DNA from: Holtiella tumoricola
GTDB taxonomy: Bacteria > Bacillota > Clostridia > Lachnospirales > Cellulosilyticaceae
DNA: 64,000 bases
Assembly: GCF_027857615.1 (NCBI RefSeq)
Contig: NZ_JAQIFT010000012.1
Span: 1-64,000 of the forward strand
Direction: 5' to 3'
Shown one piece after another: positions 8,813 to 17,543 of this stretch. A program made the translations under genes and the position numbers. Under the pieces are notes generated by a model. That model searched no databases. It had not been told where the DNA came from and worked only from the letters and a program-made list of their open reading frames with translations. Numbering within the stretch: the stretch's first letter is position 1; each line of letters starts with the position of its first letter.

Positions 8813-10060
8813 TTATAATTCTCTTATAGTTTTGTTTAAACACATTATAATAAAGAGTATCATACCAAATAATCCAGTAAATAGAAAGATTTGATTAACA
8901 TGCATCACTTTTGCCATGCCTGCAAAAATGAATGACCCAATAGGCGTTGCTAGCATAACCATACTGTTAAATAAAGAGCCAATACGTGCTAAATAGTTTT
9001 CTTCAACATGTTCTATAAAAGATACATTAACCGCTAAGCTAATAAGAGAGCAGCAACATCCAACGAGGAAAAGAAGAAGGATTAAGAGTCCCCAAATAAG
9101 CCAAAGTGGAAGATGTGGTCCATTAATAAAAAGTCCAACAAATAAAATCATCATAATAAACCAAGAGACAAGAAAAAGCTTATAACGTTTAACTTTATTA
9201 CTAATAAAAGGATACAAATAAGAGCACACTGTCATACCAACGGTTAAAGAAATACTTGCTACTGAGAGAGCAATAGCATCTAGTTGTAGACTTTCATTGA
9301 TATAGGCAGCTTGTAAAGATCCAATGGGGAAGATAACAACATTCATAAAGCTCCCAATAGCGCAGATAATGAGGATAAGCTTATGACCTTTAAAATATGT
9401 AAGCCCTTCTTGGAAGTCTTTCTTATAGCTTGAAAAGTTAATTGTACTTTTATTAGAAGTATCTACATCGTTTTTCGTTTTTAAGAAGCAAAGAATAAGA
9501 CCTGATAAGAAGAAGGTAATAGCATCTACAACGAGAGCACCGCTAGTTCCCCAAAAGCCAATGATGACACCAGCTAACGCCATACCAATAATTTGAGAGA
9601 CTTGGGATGCCGACTGATTCAAAGAAGTGGCAACGGTGTACTTCTCTTTAGAAATAATTTTAGGGTAGATTGCCATACTTGCAGGTAAGCCAAAGGCTTC
9701 TAAAGTTGACATTAAGAAAGTACATAGGGCAAGGGTCCAAGGGGAGAGTTCTCCAAATAAGAAGAGCATAGCAATGAGAAGAACGAGTAAACCACAACCA
9801 AAGTCTGTAAGAACCATAAGCATTTTTTTGTTGATGCGTTCAACAAGTGCACCAGCGAGTGGCTGAAAAAGAATAGTAGGGATAGCATTAATCCCCATGA
9901 TAATAGCTAACCAGCTAGCAGAACCTGTAATTTCATAGGCCATCCAGCTAAATGCAATGGCATCTACAGAATCTCCGAAACGGCTAATATTATGTGCGAT
10001 GAAAAGTTTCCAATATTCCTTTTCACCTTTTAATGCTTTGTAAGAATTATTGATGTTCAT
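8813..10060 (-). CDS. MFS efflux transporter
   Basis: Twelve-helix major facilitator of 415 residues, of the group that exports drugs or siderophores (MFS_3/macrolide exporter-like). After a soluble start (residues 1-18) comes the typical FIAHNISRFGDSVDAIAFSWM helix region, a loop motif LAGALVERINKK between helices 2 and 3, and a long central loop (about 195-215). The RBS upstream is weak (AAAGTAG), so the start is less certain. It shares an operon with the ArsR-type regulator downstream. The substrate cannot be told from the sequence. Confidence 0.8.
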   Translation of the reverse strand: MNINNSYKALKGEKEYWKLFIAHNISRFGDSVDAIAFSWMAYEITGSASWLAIIMGINAIPTILFQPLAGALVERINKKMLMVLTDFGCGLLVLLIAMLFLFGELSPWTLALCTFLMSTLEAFGLPASMAIYPKIISKEKYTVATSLNQSASQVSQIIGMALAGVIIGFWGTSGALVVDAITFFLSGLILCFLKTKNDVDTSNKSTINFSSYKKDFQEGLTYFKGHKLILIICAIGSFMNVVIFPIGSLQAAYINESLQLDAIALSVASISLTVGMTVCSYLYPFISNKVKRYKLFLVSWFIMMILFVGLFINGPHLPLWLIWGLLILLLFLVGCCCSLISLAVNVSFIEHVEENYLARIGSLFNSMVMLATPIGSFIFAGMAKVMHVNQIFLFTGLFGMILFIIMCLNKTIREL

Positions 10061-10169
10061 AAAAATACTACTTTAGATGGATATCTAATATTATGTGATG
10101 AGTATAAAATAAATTTAGATGATAGTCAAATTTAAATTTAGATTTTGGTGAAAAGGCATAGATAGAATA

Positions 10170-10210
10170 AAAAACTAGGGATATTGCATTAGGCAATATC
10201 CCTAGTTTTT
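10170..10210 (-). terminator. Terminator of the MATE exporter gene
   Basis: Perfect 18-base arms (AAAAACTAGGGATATTGC and its complement) with a five-base loop; a run of T on each flank makes it work in either direction. Confidence 0.85.
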
Positions 10211-10226
10211 ATGTGAATCAAGTGAT

Positions 10227-11567
10227 TTAAGATTCTTCAGTTTGAAGTTGTTTAAATGATCGTCTAAAGAGGTATAAGGTGTAGACTAAAGTAACTGCTT
10301 CACTAAAGAATACTGTAAGCCAAATACCTGCTTCTCCTAGTATAGAAGGAAGGAAGACAATACCTACGATAATGAAAGCCATTCCTCTAAGGAAAGAGAT
10401 AAGAGCGGATGTTTTGGCATCTTCTAGTGCAGTAAAGTATGCAGAACCTAAAATGTTAATACCGTTGATGAGGAAGGCTAAACCATAAAGTTTAGTAGCC
10501 CATACGGTCATCTCAATAAGCTCAGGATCATTTGGTGCAAAGAGTAAAATAAGTGGTTTTCCAAATAAGAAGAGTCCACCTGTACAAATAATTCCAATAA
10601 CGAGCATAACCTTAAAGGCTAAACGATTCAGTGCAATAATTCGCTCACTATTGTTAGCACCATAGTTATAGCCTGTAATCGGTGCAATACCTGTTGCAAT
10701 TCCTAGAAGAAGTGCAACAACTAATGATGTTACATAAGTGATAATAGAAAAAGCAGAGACACCTACTTCACCTATTTGTTTTAAAAGTACAATATTGAAA
10801 ATATAAGTTGAAAAAGCAACGGCAACTTCTGTTAATGCCTCGGAAGAACCATTATAGAAGAAACGTCCAATTTTCTTAATATCTATTGTACATTTAGTGA
10901 AATGAAGAATGTTAGATTTCTTGAAATATGGGAAGAAAGCAAGTAGGAATGAAACCATAAAAGCCAGTCCTGATGCAAATGCAGCACCAAAGACTCCCAT
11001 GCCAAGTACCATAACAAATACATAGTCAAATACAATATTTAAGACAGAACCAATAACATTACAAAACATAGAATAATTAGGTTTACCCATATTACGAATA
11101 CCGTTTGCAAGTAAGCCACCACCTGTAAATACAGGAACAAAGATACAAAGAATAACCAGGTATTCTTTAACCATAGGCATAAGTTCATCTGTTGCACCTA
11201 AGGCACGGCAAATAGGTTCTAAGAAAATAATTGTAATGAGTGAAACGGTAATAGATAAAGCCATTAATGTATAAAAAGCTAAACTAAAAGTTTTGCAAGC
11301 TTTATCTGCATGCCCTTGACCCAGTTCAATAGCAACAATAGTATTTGCACCAGCAGAAACCATAATACTAATAGCCATGGCTACACTGAAAAATGGCATA
11401 GCTATATTAATAGCAGCTAAGGCACTAGGCCCTACTGCTTGCCCTACGAAAATGCCATCCATCACTATGTATATAGAGAAGAAAAGCATAGCAATAATAC
11501 TAGGAATTGAATATTTCAAGAAGAGTTTCCCGATGCGTTCGGTTCCAAGTTCTAAAGTATGATCCAT
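10227..11567 (-). CDS. MATE family efflux transporter
   Basis: Twelve-helix multidrug and toxin extrusion protein of 446 residues driven by sodium or protons. The first helix pair carries FLKYSIPSIIAMLFFSIY and the conserved GIFVGQAVGPSALAAINIA; the second half repeats the pattern (GIATGIAPITGYNYGA), as expected from the duplicated fold. RBS AGGGGG lies seven bases before the ATG. The MerR regulator gene lies 79 bases upstream on the same strand, making it the likely controller. A second, only distantly similar MATE gene is at 56228. Substrate unknown. Confidence 0.88.
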   Translation of the reverse strand: MDHTLELGTERIGKLFLKYSIPSIIAMLFFSIYIVMDGIFVGQAVGPSALAAINIAMPFFSVAMAISIMVSAGANTIVAIELGQGHADKACKTFSLAFYTLMALSITVSLITIIFLEPICRALGATDELMPMVKEYLVILCIFVPVFTGGGLLANGIRNMGKPNYSMFCNVIGSVLNIVFDYVFVMVLGMGVFGAAFASGLAFMVSFLLAFFPYFKKSNILHFTKCTIDIKKIGRFFYNGSSEALTEVAVAFSTYIFNIVLLKQIGEVGVSAFSIITYVTSLVVALLLGIATGIAPITGYNYGANNSERIIALNRLAFKVMLVIGIICTGGLFLFGKPLILLFAPNDPELIEMTVWATKLYGLAFLINGINILGSAYFTALEDAKTSALISFLRGMAFIIVGIVFLPSILGEAGIWLTVFFSEAVTLVYTLYLFRRSFKQLQTEES

Positions 11568-11646
11568 CTGATAACCCCCTTTTAAAAAATTTTGCTCATC
11601 TTAATAGAATAAACCTTGGAGTAAGTCTAAGGTCAAGGTTTTTTTG

Positions 11647-12441
11647 CTAATTTTTAATGGGAATGAAAAGTTCATAGTATTCAACAGGTAATTCATCATG
11701 ATGCTCAAAGGCAATACAACGAGCAAGAATATCACCGTTTAGAGTCAGTTCATGCTTTTCTAAATAGTTACGAATAAGTTCAAAATCTTCTTCTAAAATG
11801 GTTTCACCAATAGTTAAAATTGTACGAAGACATAAAGTGGGCTTGAGATAACTATAGTTTTTAGGATAGTGAGAAAATCTTTGTTCATCAGCAAGACCGC
11901 TTACAACTAATAAGTCAAATTGATTGTTAGTAGAAAAGGTATCTTTTGAAATAAGAGCAGAAAATACAGGGGCCTTAATATAAGGGGCCTCTTCCATTTC
12001 AGTCATAATATTCGAGTAATTAGGGTCAAACTCTGAAGATAGGGTCTTATAAACAAAAGAAGGGCTCATAATACAATCGATTTTTCTAAAATGCTGAGGT
12101 ACCTTTTCAATATCTTCTTTGAAATAGTGTAGCTTAGATTTTAGATGTTGTAACTTTGCAAGACGTAAGTCTATAATTTGTTCTTGTCGTTCTAGAAGCT
12201 GCTTGAAACTTTCTAGAGAATTATTACATATGAGTAATTTGATTTCTTCTAATGGTAATTCTAGATCCTTTAAAACGAGAACATAAGTCAGTGTAAGAAG
12301 GTCTTCCTTTGTATAGTAACGATAATTATTTTGTGTAGACTTTTTTGGACTCACAAGCCCTAATTTATCATAATAGCGTAGTGTATCTTTACTTATAGGT
12401 AGGAGCTTTGCCACATCTCCAATTAAATAATGTTTCATCAT
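11647..12441 (-). CDS. MerR family regulator with effector domain
   Basis: Regulator of 264 residues: N-terminal MerR winged helix (IGDVAKLLPISKDTLRYYDK), a helix-forming linker with conserved Leu spacing (residues 75-115), and a C-terminal ligand-binding half of about 150 residues similar in size to the GyrI-like domains of BmrR/BltR drug sensors. It lies directly upstream of the MATE exporter, so it probably activates that gene when a drug is bound. Two ATGs lie side by side after GAGGTG; the second, at 12438, has the better spacing. Confidence 0.82.
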   Translation of the reverse strand: MMKHYLIGDVAKLLPISKDTLRYYDKLGLVSPKKSTQNNYRYYTKEDLLTLTYVLVLKDLELPLEEIKLLICNNSLESFKQLLERQEQIIDLRLAKLQHLKSKLHYFKEDIEKVPQHFRKIDCIMSPSFVYKTLSSEFDPNYSNIMTEMEEAPYIKAPVFSALISKDTFSTNNQFDLLVVSGLADEQRFSHYPKNYSYLKPTLCLRTILTIGETILEEDFELIRNYLEKHELTLNGDILARCIAFEHHDELPVEYYELFIPIKN

Positions 12442-12528
12442 TCACCTCAAATTTAGGCTTTAATTTTAAGTAAAACTTTTGATTTTAGAATACAAAAACA
12501 AGAAAAAAATTGCAAGCAAAGCTGTAAA

Positions 12529-12581
12529 TGATAATTATTCTTAAAAATTTATTGACAATAGTTATCAACTAAGTGTATACT
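12529..12581 (+). promoter_or_regulatory. Sigma-A promoter with Fur-type operators
   Basis: The -35 TTGACA (12552-12557) and -10 TATACT (12576-12581) are 18 bases apart. TGACAATAGTTATCA (12553-12567) matches the Fur 7-1-7 box at 13 of 15 positions and covers the -35. A second, weaker copy (TGATAATTATTCTTA) is at 12529-12543. This predicts repression of the downstream uptake operon when iron is ample. Confidence 0.75.
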
Positions 12582-12628
12582 CACTAAGTGAAAAGAATTA
12601 TCAATATCGAAAGAGACGGAACAAAATA

Positions 12629-13549
12629 ATGAAACGTTTTCTATTAATTATACTTATGATTACATTATCTTTAGCATCACTTTTGATTGGTGCTACCAGT
12701 TTAAACACAGATGTATTCATTATTAGTCGTTTGCCACGTCTTGTGAGTTTGATTATGGCAGGAGTGGGAATGAGTATTAGTGGACTTATCATGCAACAAT
12801 TAAGTCGCAACAAATTTGTATCACCTACAACTGGTGCGACAATAGATGCTGCACAGTTAGGAATAGTTATTGCAATGGTTATGATACCAGGTGCAACAAT
12901 AGCTTTTAAAACAGGGATGGCATTTATTTTTTCACTTGTTGGTACAGTAACATTTATGGTTATTATTCGTAAAATAACCTTCAAAAATGTAGTATTTGTT
13001 CCATTAGTAGGGATTATGTTTGGGAACATTATTGGATCTATTACCACTTTTATTGCTTATAAGTATGACATTATGCAAAATGTAAGCGCTTGGATGCAAG
13101 GTGATTTTTCTATGATTTTAAAAGGAAACTATGAGATGCTTTATCTTTGTATACCACTTGTAATGATTGCATTCATCTATGCAAATCATTTTAATATTGC
13201 TGGTATGGGTGAAGACTTTGCAACCAACTTAGGGGTGAACTATAACCGTATTTTATATATGGGATTAGGTGTTGTAGCACTGGTAACAGCAAGTGTTGTT
13301 ATTACGGTTGGAAGTATTCCTTTTATAGGACTTATTGTTCCTAATATTGTTTCACTTTATAAAGGTGATCGTATAAAAGGAACGCTTATTGATACAGCAT
13401 TAATTGGGGCAGTATTTTTACTTGCTTGTGATATAGTAGGGCGTATTGTGATTTATCCTTATGAGATTTCAATAGGACTTACAGTAGGTGTAGTGGGAAG
13501 CGTTATCTTTTTATATTTAATTTTAAGGAGGAAAAACTATGCAAGCTAA
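12629..13549 (+). CDS. Siderophore ABC transporter permease 1 (YclN-like)
   Basis: First of two FecCD-type permeases, 306 residues, about nine membrane helices. The start is SRLPRLVSLIMAGVGMSISGLIMQ-like, the usual first FecCD helix with its RLPR motif; the ATPase-contact loop with the conserved Gly lies near GVNYNRILYMGLG. Closest in layout to the petrobactin importer YclNOPQ of Bacillus and to CeuBCDE. The RBS is weak. It overlaps the second permease by 11 bases and lies behind the Fur-box promoter, so the role is uptake of an iron-siderophore complex. Confidence 0.88.
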   Translation: MKRFLLIILMITLSLASLLIGATSLNTDVFIISRLPRLVSLIMAGVGMSISGLIMQQLSRNKFVSPTTGATIDAAQLGIVIAMVMIPGATIAFKTGMAFIFSLVGTVTFMVIIRKITFKNVVFVPLVGIMFGNIIGSITTFIAYKYDIMQNVSAWMQGDFSMILKGNYEMLYLCIPLVMIAFIYANHFNIAGMGEDFATNLGVNYNRILYMGLGVVALVTASVVITVGSIPFIGLIVPNIVSLYKGDRIKGTLIDTALIGAVFLLACDIVGRIVIYPYEISIGLTVGVVGSVIFLYLILRRKNYAS

Positions 13550-14492
13550 ACGTAAAATAGGTTGGCTCACAGGGTTACTCATCGTTGGCATTGTATTATT
13601 CCTCTTTGTGGGAGTGGAATGGTCATATTTTGACTATGCCATGAAAAATCGTATTCCTAAAGTATTTGCAATGTTACTTAGTGCCTTTTGTATAGGTGGT
13701 GCAACAGTAGTGTTTCAAACCATTAGTAATAACCATATTTTAACACCAAGTATACTAGGGTTAGACTCTCTTTATGTATTAGTTCAAACCTTTATCGTTT
13801 TTGTACTAGGTTCAACTAGCCCACTTATTGTTAACAAACAATATAATTTTATGATTGCTTTAACTGTTATGATCTTTGCTTCAGTTGCACTATATAAAGT
13901 GCTTTTTGAAAGAGGTAAAGGCGATCTCATGTTCTTACTTCTTGTGGGGATGATCTTTGGAACTTTGTTTGGAAGCCTATCATCCTTTATGCAACGTGTA
14001 ATTGATCCAAATGAATTTTTAGCTTTGCAAAATAATTTATTTGCCAGTTTTAATAACATACATACATCTATTCTTACTATAGCAATTATTATTATGCTTT
14101 TACTCATTCCGTTTGTATGGGATGACTTAAAATACTTAGATGTTATGACATTAGGAAGAGACCATGCAATTAACTTAGGGGTTGATTATGATAGGATTGT
14201 AAAAAAATTAATAGTGGTTGTTACTATCCTTATCTCCATTTCAACCGCTTTAATTGGGCCGATTACTTTCCTTGGGCTATTAGTTGTAAATGTGGCAAGA
14301 CAAATTTTAAAGACATATAAACATAGTTATTTAATACTAGGTTCAATGATGCTTGGCGGTATTACCTTACTTTATGGGCAGTTGATTGTTGAACAAGTAT
14401 TAGGCTTTACAACAACTTTAAGTGTAGTTGTGAATTTAATAGGTGGTCTGTACTTTATCTACCTTTTATTGAAGGAGAGCAAACAAACATGA
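13539..14492 (+). CDS. Siderophore ABC transporter permease 2 (YclO-like)
   Basis: Second FecCD-type permease, 317 residues, multi-span, with the RIPKVFAMLLSAFCIGGATVVFQ-type first-helix region and a GVDYDRIVKKL coupling loop parallel to that of its partner. Forms the membrane channel as a heterodimer with the upstream protein. AAGGAGG precedes the ATG inside the end of the first gene. The end overlaps the ATPase gene by four bases (ATGA), a sign of translational coupling. Confidence 0.88.
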   Translation: MQAKRKIGWLTGLLIVGIVLFLFVGVEWSYFDYAMKNRIPKVFAMLLSAFCIGGATVVFQTISNNHILTPSILGLDSLYVLVQTFIVFVLGSTSPLIVNKQYNFMIALTVMIFASVALYKVLFERGKGDLMFLLLVGMIFGTLFGSLSSFMQRVIDPNEFLALQNNLFASFNNIHTSILTIAIIIMLLLIPFVWDDLKYLDVMTLGRDHAINLGVDYDRIVKKLIVVVTILISISTALIGPITFLGLLVVNVARQILKTYKHSYLILGSMMLGGITLLYGQLIVEQVLGFTTTLSVVVNLIGGLYFIYLLLKESKQT

Positions 14493-15241
14493 AAATATTA
14501 AACCTCATAAAAAAATACGGCAAACAAACAGTAGTAGGAGATGTCTCTGTAACTATTCCAAAAGGTCAAGTAACATCCTTTATTGGCCCTAACGGAGCAG
14601 GTAAAAGTACAGTACTTGGAATGATTACAAGACTCATTGCTAGAGATAATGGTGAAGTTATGTTAGATGGGCAATCACTAGAAGCCTATAAGAGCAACGA
14701 CTTAGCGAAAAAGTTAGCGATACTTAAGCAATCTAATCATCATCACCTTAAGCTCACTATTCGAGAACTCGTAAGCTTTGGGAGATTCCCACATTCTGCA
14801 GGTCGTTTGACACCAGAAGATGAGAAGCAAATAGATGAGGCAATTCATTATATGGAGCTTACAGATATAGAACATAAATATTTAGATGAATTAAGTGGGG
14901 GCCAAAGACAACGTGCTTATATTGCAATGGTTATTGCCCAAGATACAGAATATGTTTTATTAGACGAACCTCTTAATAATCTGGATATGCACCATTCGGT
15001 AAAAATGATGCAAGTCATTAGAAAGTTAGCCCATGAGTTAGGTAAGACAGTGATTATCGTTATGCATGATATAAACTTTGCTTCTTGCTATTCTGATTAT
15101 ATTGTTGCTTTTAAAAAAGGTCGTGTAGCAGCAGCAGGTAAAACAGAAGAAATTATCAAAAAACAAGTTTTAGAAGAAATTTATGAGATGAATTTTGACA
15201 TTCATAGTCTGAATGGACAAAACATTTGTGTGTATTATTAA
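14489..15241 (+). CDS. Siderophore ABC transporter ATP-binding protein (YclP-like)
   Basis: ATPase of 250 residues energising siderophore import. Walker A GPNGAGKST (about 34-42), Q-loop near LKQSNHHH, ABC signature LSGGQRQRAYIAM (about 135), Walker B VLLDEPLNNLD, and H-loop MHDINFA are all intact. Third gene of the uptake operon, overlapping the second permease by four bases, with GAAGGAGAG upstream. Confidence 0.9.
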   Translation: MKILNLIKKYGKQTVVGDVSVTIPKGQVTSFIGPNGAGKSTVLGMITRLIARDNGEVMLDGQSLEAYKSNDLAKKLAILKQSNHHHLKLTIRELVSFGRFPHSAGRLTPEDEKQIDEAIHYMELTDIEHKYLDELSGGQRQRAYIAMVIAQDTEYVLLDEPLNNLDMHHSVKMMQVIRKLAHELGKTVIIVMHDINFASCYSDYIVAFKKGRVAAAGKTEEIIKKQVLEEIYEMNFDIHSLNGQNICVYY

Positions 15242-15268
15242 TAAAAAGAAAGAAAAGAGGGATTTAGA

Positions 15269-16237
15269 ATGAATAAAAAAGTAGGGATAATTGTAGGAGG
15301 TATTATTCTCCTTATAATAGCAGGATTTGTAGCATTAAAAGGTATGGGAGGTACAGCCTCAGTAGAAGGAGCAGGAGATGCAACTGAAATTTTAACAGTA
15401 ACACATACTTTAGGAGAAACTCCTGTAGCTAAAAATCCTAAAAAAGTTGTTGTATTTGAACTTGGTATTTTAGATGCACTTCAAGAACTTGGATTAGAAG
15501 AAGTTGTTGCAGCAGTTCCAACAGATAGTTTAACATCATATCTTGAAGGTTTTAACACAGAAGATATTGTAAATGTAGGTTCAGTAAAAGAACCAGATAT
15601 GGAAAAAATCTATGGTGTACAACCAGACCTTATTATCATTGGTGGTAGACAAGCAAGTTTATATGAAAAATTAAGTGAGATTGCACCTACTATTTCTATG
15701 GCAATAGACAATACACAGTACATTAATTCATTTAGAGATAACATGACACTTATTGGTGAACTTTTTGGAGTAGAAAAAGAAGTTGAAACAAGATTACAAG
15801 CTATAGAAGAAAAAATGGCTATTGTAGCTGAAAAGGTAAAAGCAGAAGATGCAAATGCTCTTATTACACTTGTAAATGATGGATCAGTTAATGCATATGG
15901 AAACAATTCACGTTTTTCATTCATTAATGATTTAGGATTTGGCAATGTTGATACAACATTAGAAGATGCAACACATGGACAAACGATTTCATTTGAATAT
16001 ATTTTAGAGAAAAACCCAGAATTCTTATTTGTACTTGATCGAGGAGCAATTATGGGTGATGCAACACCTGCTAAAGAAATTATTGAAAATGAACTTGTGA
16101 AAAAGACACAAGCTTATGAAAAAGGACAAATCGTATATTTAAGTCCTGAGCCATGGTATTTATCAGGTGGTGGATTTACTTCTACACAACTTATGTTAGA
16201 AGATATTGCAACAGCAATTGGTGCCGAGATTCAATAA
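15269..16237 (+). CDS. Siderophore-binding protein (YclQ-like), membrane-anchored without lipobox
   Basis: Periplasmic-binding-protein type receptor (FepB/YclQ fold), 322 residues, that hands iron complexes to the permeases. The two-lobed domain starts about residue 45 (VTHTLGETPVAKNPKKVVVF) and includes the typical NVGSVKEPDMEKIYGVQPDL stretch. Unusually, the N-terminus is KK followed by some 22 hydrophobic residues with no Cys, so the usual lipoprotein lipobox is absent and the receptor is probably held by an uncleaved helix, or cleaved and released. AGAGGG lies before the ATG. Last gene of the operon. Confidence 0.85.
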   Translation: MNKKVGIIVGGIILLIIAGFVALKGMGGTASVEGAGDATEILTVTHTLGETPVAKNPKKVVVFELGILDALQELGLEEVVAAVPTDSLTSYLEGFNTEDIVNVGSVKEPDMEKIYGVQPDLIIIGGRQASLYEKLSEIAPTISMAIDNTQYINSFRDNMTLIGELFGVEKEVETRLQAIEEKMAIVAEKVKAEDANALITLVNDGSVNAYGNNSRFSFINDLGFGNVDTTLEDATHGQTISFEYILEKNPEFLFVLDRGAIMGDATPAKEIIENELVKKTQAYEKGQIVYLSPEPWYLSGGGFTSTQLMLEDIATAIGAEIQ

Positions 16238-16253
16238 TCCGAAAGGATTAATA

Positions 16254-16281
16254 TTGCGAAACCAAGAAAATATGCTATAAT
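16254..16281 (+). promoter_or_regulatory. Promoter of the riboswitch-controlled antiporter
   Basis: TTGCGA (16254-16259) and TATAAT (16276-16281), 16 bases apart, place the transcript start just before the aptamer. The -10 is perfect and the -35 matches four of six positions. Confidence 0.55.
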
Positions 16282-16299
16282 AACGTGTAGACAACTTTA

Positions 16300-16457
16300 T
16301 ACACCTTGAAGGGGAGTAGCTACACTATTTATAGTGATAATTAGTCGTCATGACAGTACCAAGTTGGTACTCGGTTAATTAACAAGAACGATCTTGATGC
16401 AAGACCTTCAGAATAATAAGCTAGCTTTGTGCTACCTATTATTCTGAAGGTTTTTTT
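16300..16457 (+). ncRNA. yybP-ykoY manganese riboswitch with terminator
   Basis: Leader RNA with the diagnostic blocks of the yybP-ykoY class (Rfam RF00080): GAAGGGGAGTAGC at 16308-16320, GTCGTCATGACA around 16334, and CAAGACCTTC near 16400-16409. TGAAGG (16307-16312) pairs with CCTTCA to close the aptamer. The same CCTTCA also begins a 15-bp terminator stem (16404-16418 with 16437-16451) followed by seven T. Ligand binding should therefore hold the aptamer closed, break the terminator and switch the downstream gene on. The class senses Mn2+. Confidence 0.88.
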
Positions 16458-16497
16458 ATGCTACTTGACTTAAAAAGGAAACAGGAGGGATAAGGCG

Positions 16498-17445
16498 ATG
16501 GATTATATTTTATTATTAATTGGTTTTGTACTTTTAATTAAAGGTGCTGATTTCTTCGTAGATGGTGCATCTTCTATTGCTAAAACATTAAAAGTACCTG
16601 CACTTATTATCGGTTTAACAATTGTAGCTTTTGGAACAAGTGCTCCAGAGCTTGCAGTAAGTATTACATCAGCTATGAAAGGACAAAACGGTATTGCTGT
16701 TGGGAACGTAGTTGGATCAAACATCTTTAACGTTTTAATGGTAGTTGGGGTATCAGCTATGATTTGTCCTTTAGTTGTTAAAAAGTCTATTTTAGTTAAA
16801 GAATTCCCATTTACAATTCTTGCTGGAATAGCATTATTCATTATGGCAATAGATACAGTATTAGGAAGTGGATCAGCTAATATTTTATCTCGTACAGATG
16901 GAATCATGTTACTCATCTTCTTTGGCATTTTTATGTACTATTTAATTGAAGTTGCTCTTCAAGCTAGAGCAAATGGTGAAGAGGAAGAGGAAATAGAAGG
17001 CATGCCTCTTTGGAAAGGGATTGTATTTTCATTAGGTGGTATTGCAGGGATTGTTGTTGGTGGAGATATTGTTGTAGACAGTGCAACTAATATTGCTCTT
17101 GCATGGGGAATGAGTGAAACATTAGTAGGTCTTACAATTATTGCAGTAGGAACATCATTACCTGAACTTGTTACATCTATTGTAGCGGCAAGAAAAGGTG
17201 AAAGTGATATCGCATTAGGTAACGTTATTGGTTCTTGTATATTCAACGTATTCCTTATTTTAGGGGTATCTGCAACGATTAATCCAATTGAGTTAAGTGG
17301 TGCAATCTTTACAGATATGTTTATTATGATTGTTATTACAGTTATAACTTACTTCTTTGCTATGAGTAAACGTATTAACCGTGTTGAAGGTGGAATCCTT
17401 GTAGCAACTTATGTAGCATATATGGCTTATATTATTGTGAGATAA
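16498..17445 (+). CDS. CaCA family cation/sodium (calcium) antiporter
   Basis: Membrane exchanger of 315 residues with about ten helices and the two inverted alpha repeats of the YrbG/NCX family: FGTSAPELAVSI with GNVVGSNIFNVLMVVG in the first half, and VGTSLPELVTSI with GNVIGSCIFNVFLILG in the second. An acidic loop (EEEEEIEG, about 160-167) separates the halves. CAGGAGGG precedes the ATG. The family exchanges Ca2+ for Na+, but the manganese-type riboswitch upstream suggests that export of Mn2+ (or Ca2+ and Mn2+) is its job here; that is inference. Confidence 0.9.
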   Translation: MDYILLLIGFVLLIKGADFFVDGASSIAKTLKVPALIIGLTIVAFGTSAPELAVSITSAMKGQNGIAVGNVVGSNIFNVLMVVGVSAMICPLVVKKSILVKEFPFTILAGIALFIMAIDTVLGSGSANILSRTDGIMLLIFFGIFMYYLIEVALQARANGEEEEEIEGMPLWKGIVFSLGGIAGIVVGGDIVVDSATNIALAWGMSETLVGLTIIAVGTSLPELVTSIVAARKGESDIALGNVIGSCIFNVFLILGVSATINPIELSGAIFTDMFIMIVITVITYFFAMSKRINRVEGGILVATYVAYMAYIIVR

Positions 17446-17489
17446 TAATGTAGTAAAGTTAGGTATATATATTAATATTTGTTTATAAG

Positions 17490-17536
17490 AAAAGGGATGT
17501 ATTGAAATGACTTAGTCATTTCAATACATCCCTTTT
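17490..17536. terminator. Bidirectional terminator between antiporter and chemoreceptor
   Basis: Perfect 21-base arms starting AAAAGGGATGTATTG with loop CTTAG, T-rich on both outer sides. It serves the two converging genes. Confidence 0.85.
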
Positions 17537-17543
17537 AATTTAT

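Noticed and set aside
9000..12441. Resistance island with insertion sequences around the MFS and MATE genes
   Set aside because: No transposase or inverted repeats were seen, and base composition is like the neighbours.
16236..16249. Terminator after the siderophore-binding gene (AATCC-GAAA-GGATT)
   Set aside because: Five-base stem and no T-run; too weak to call.
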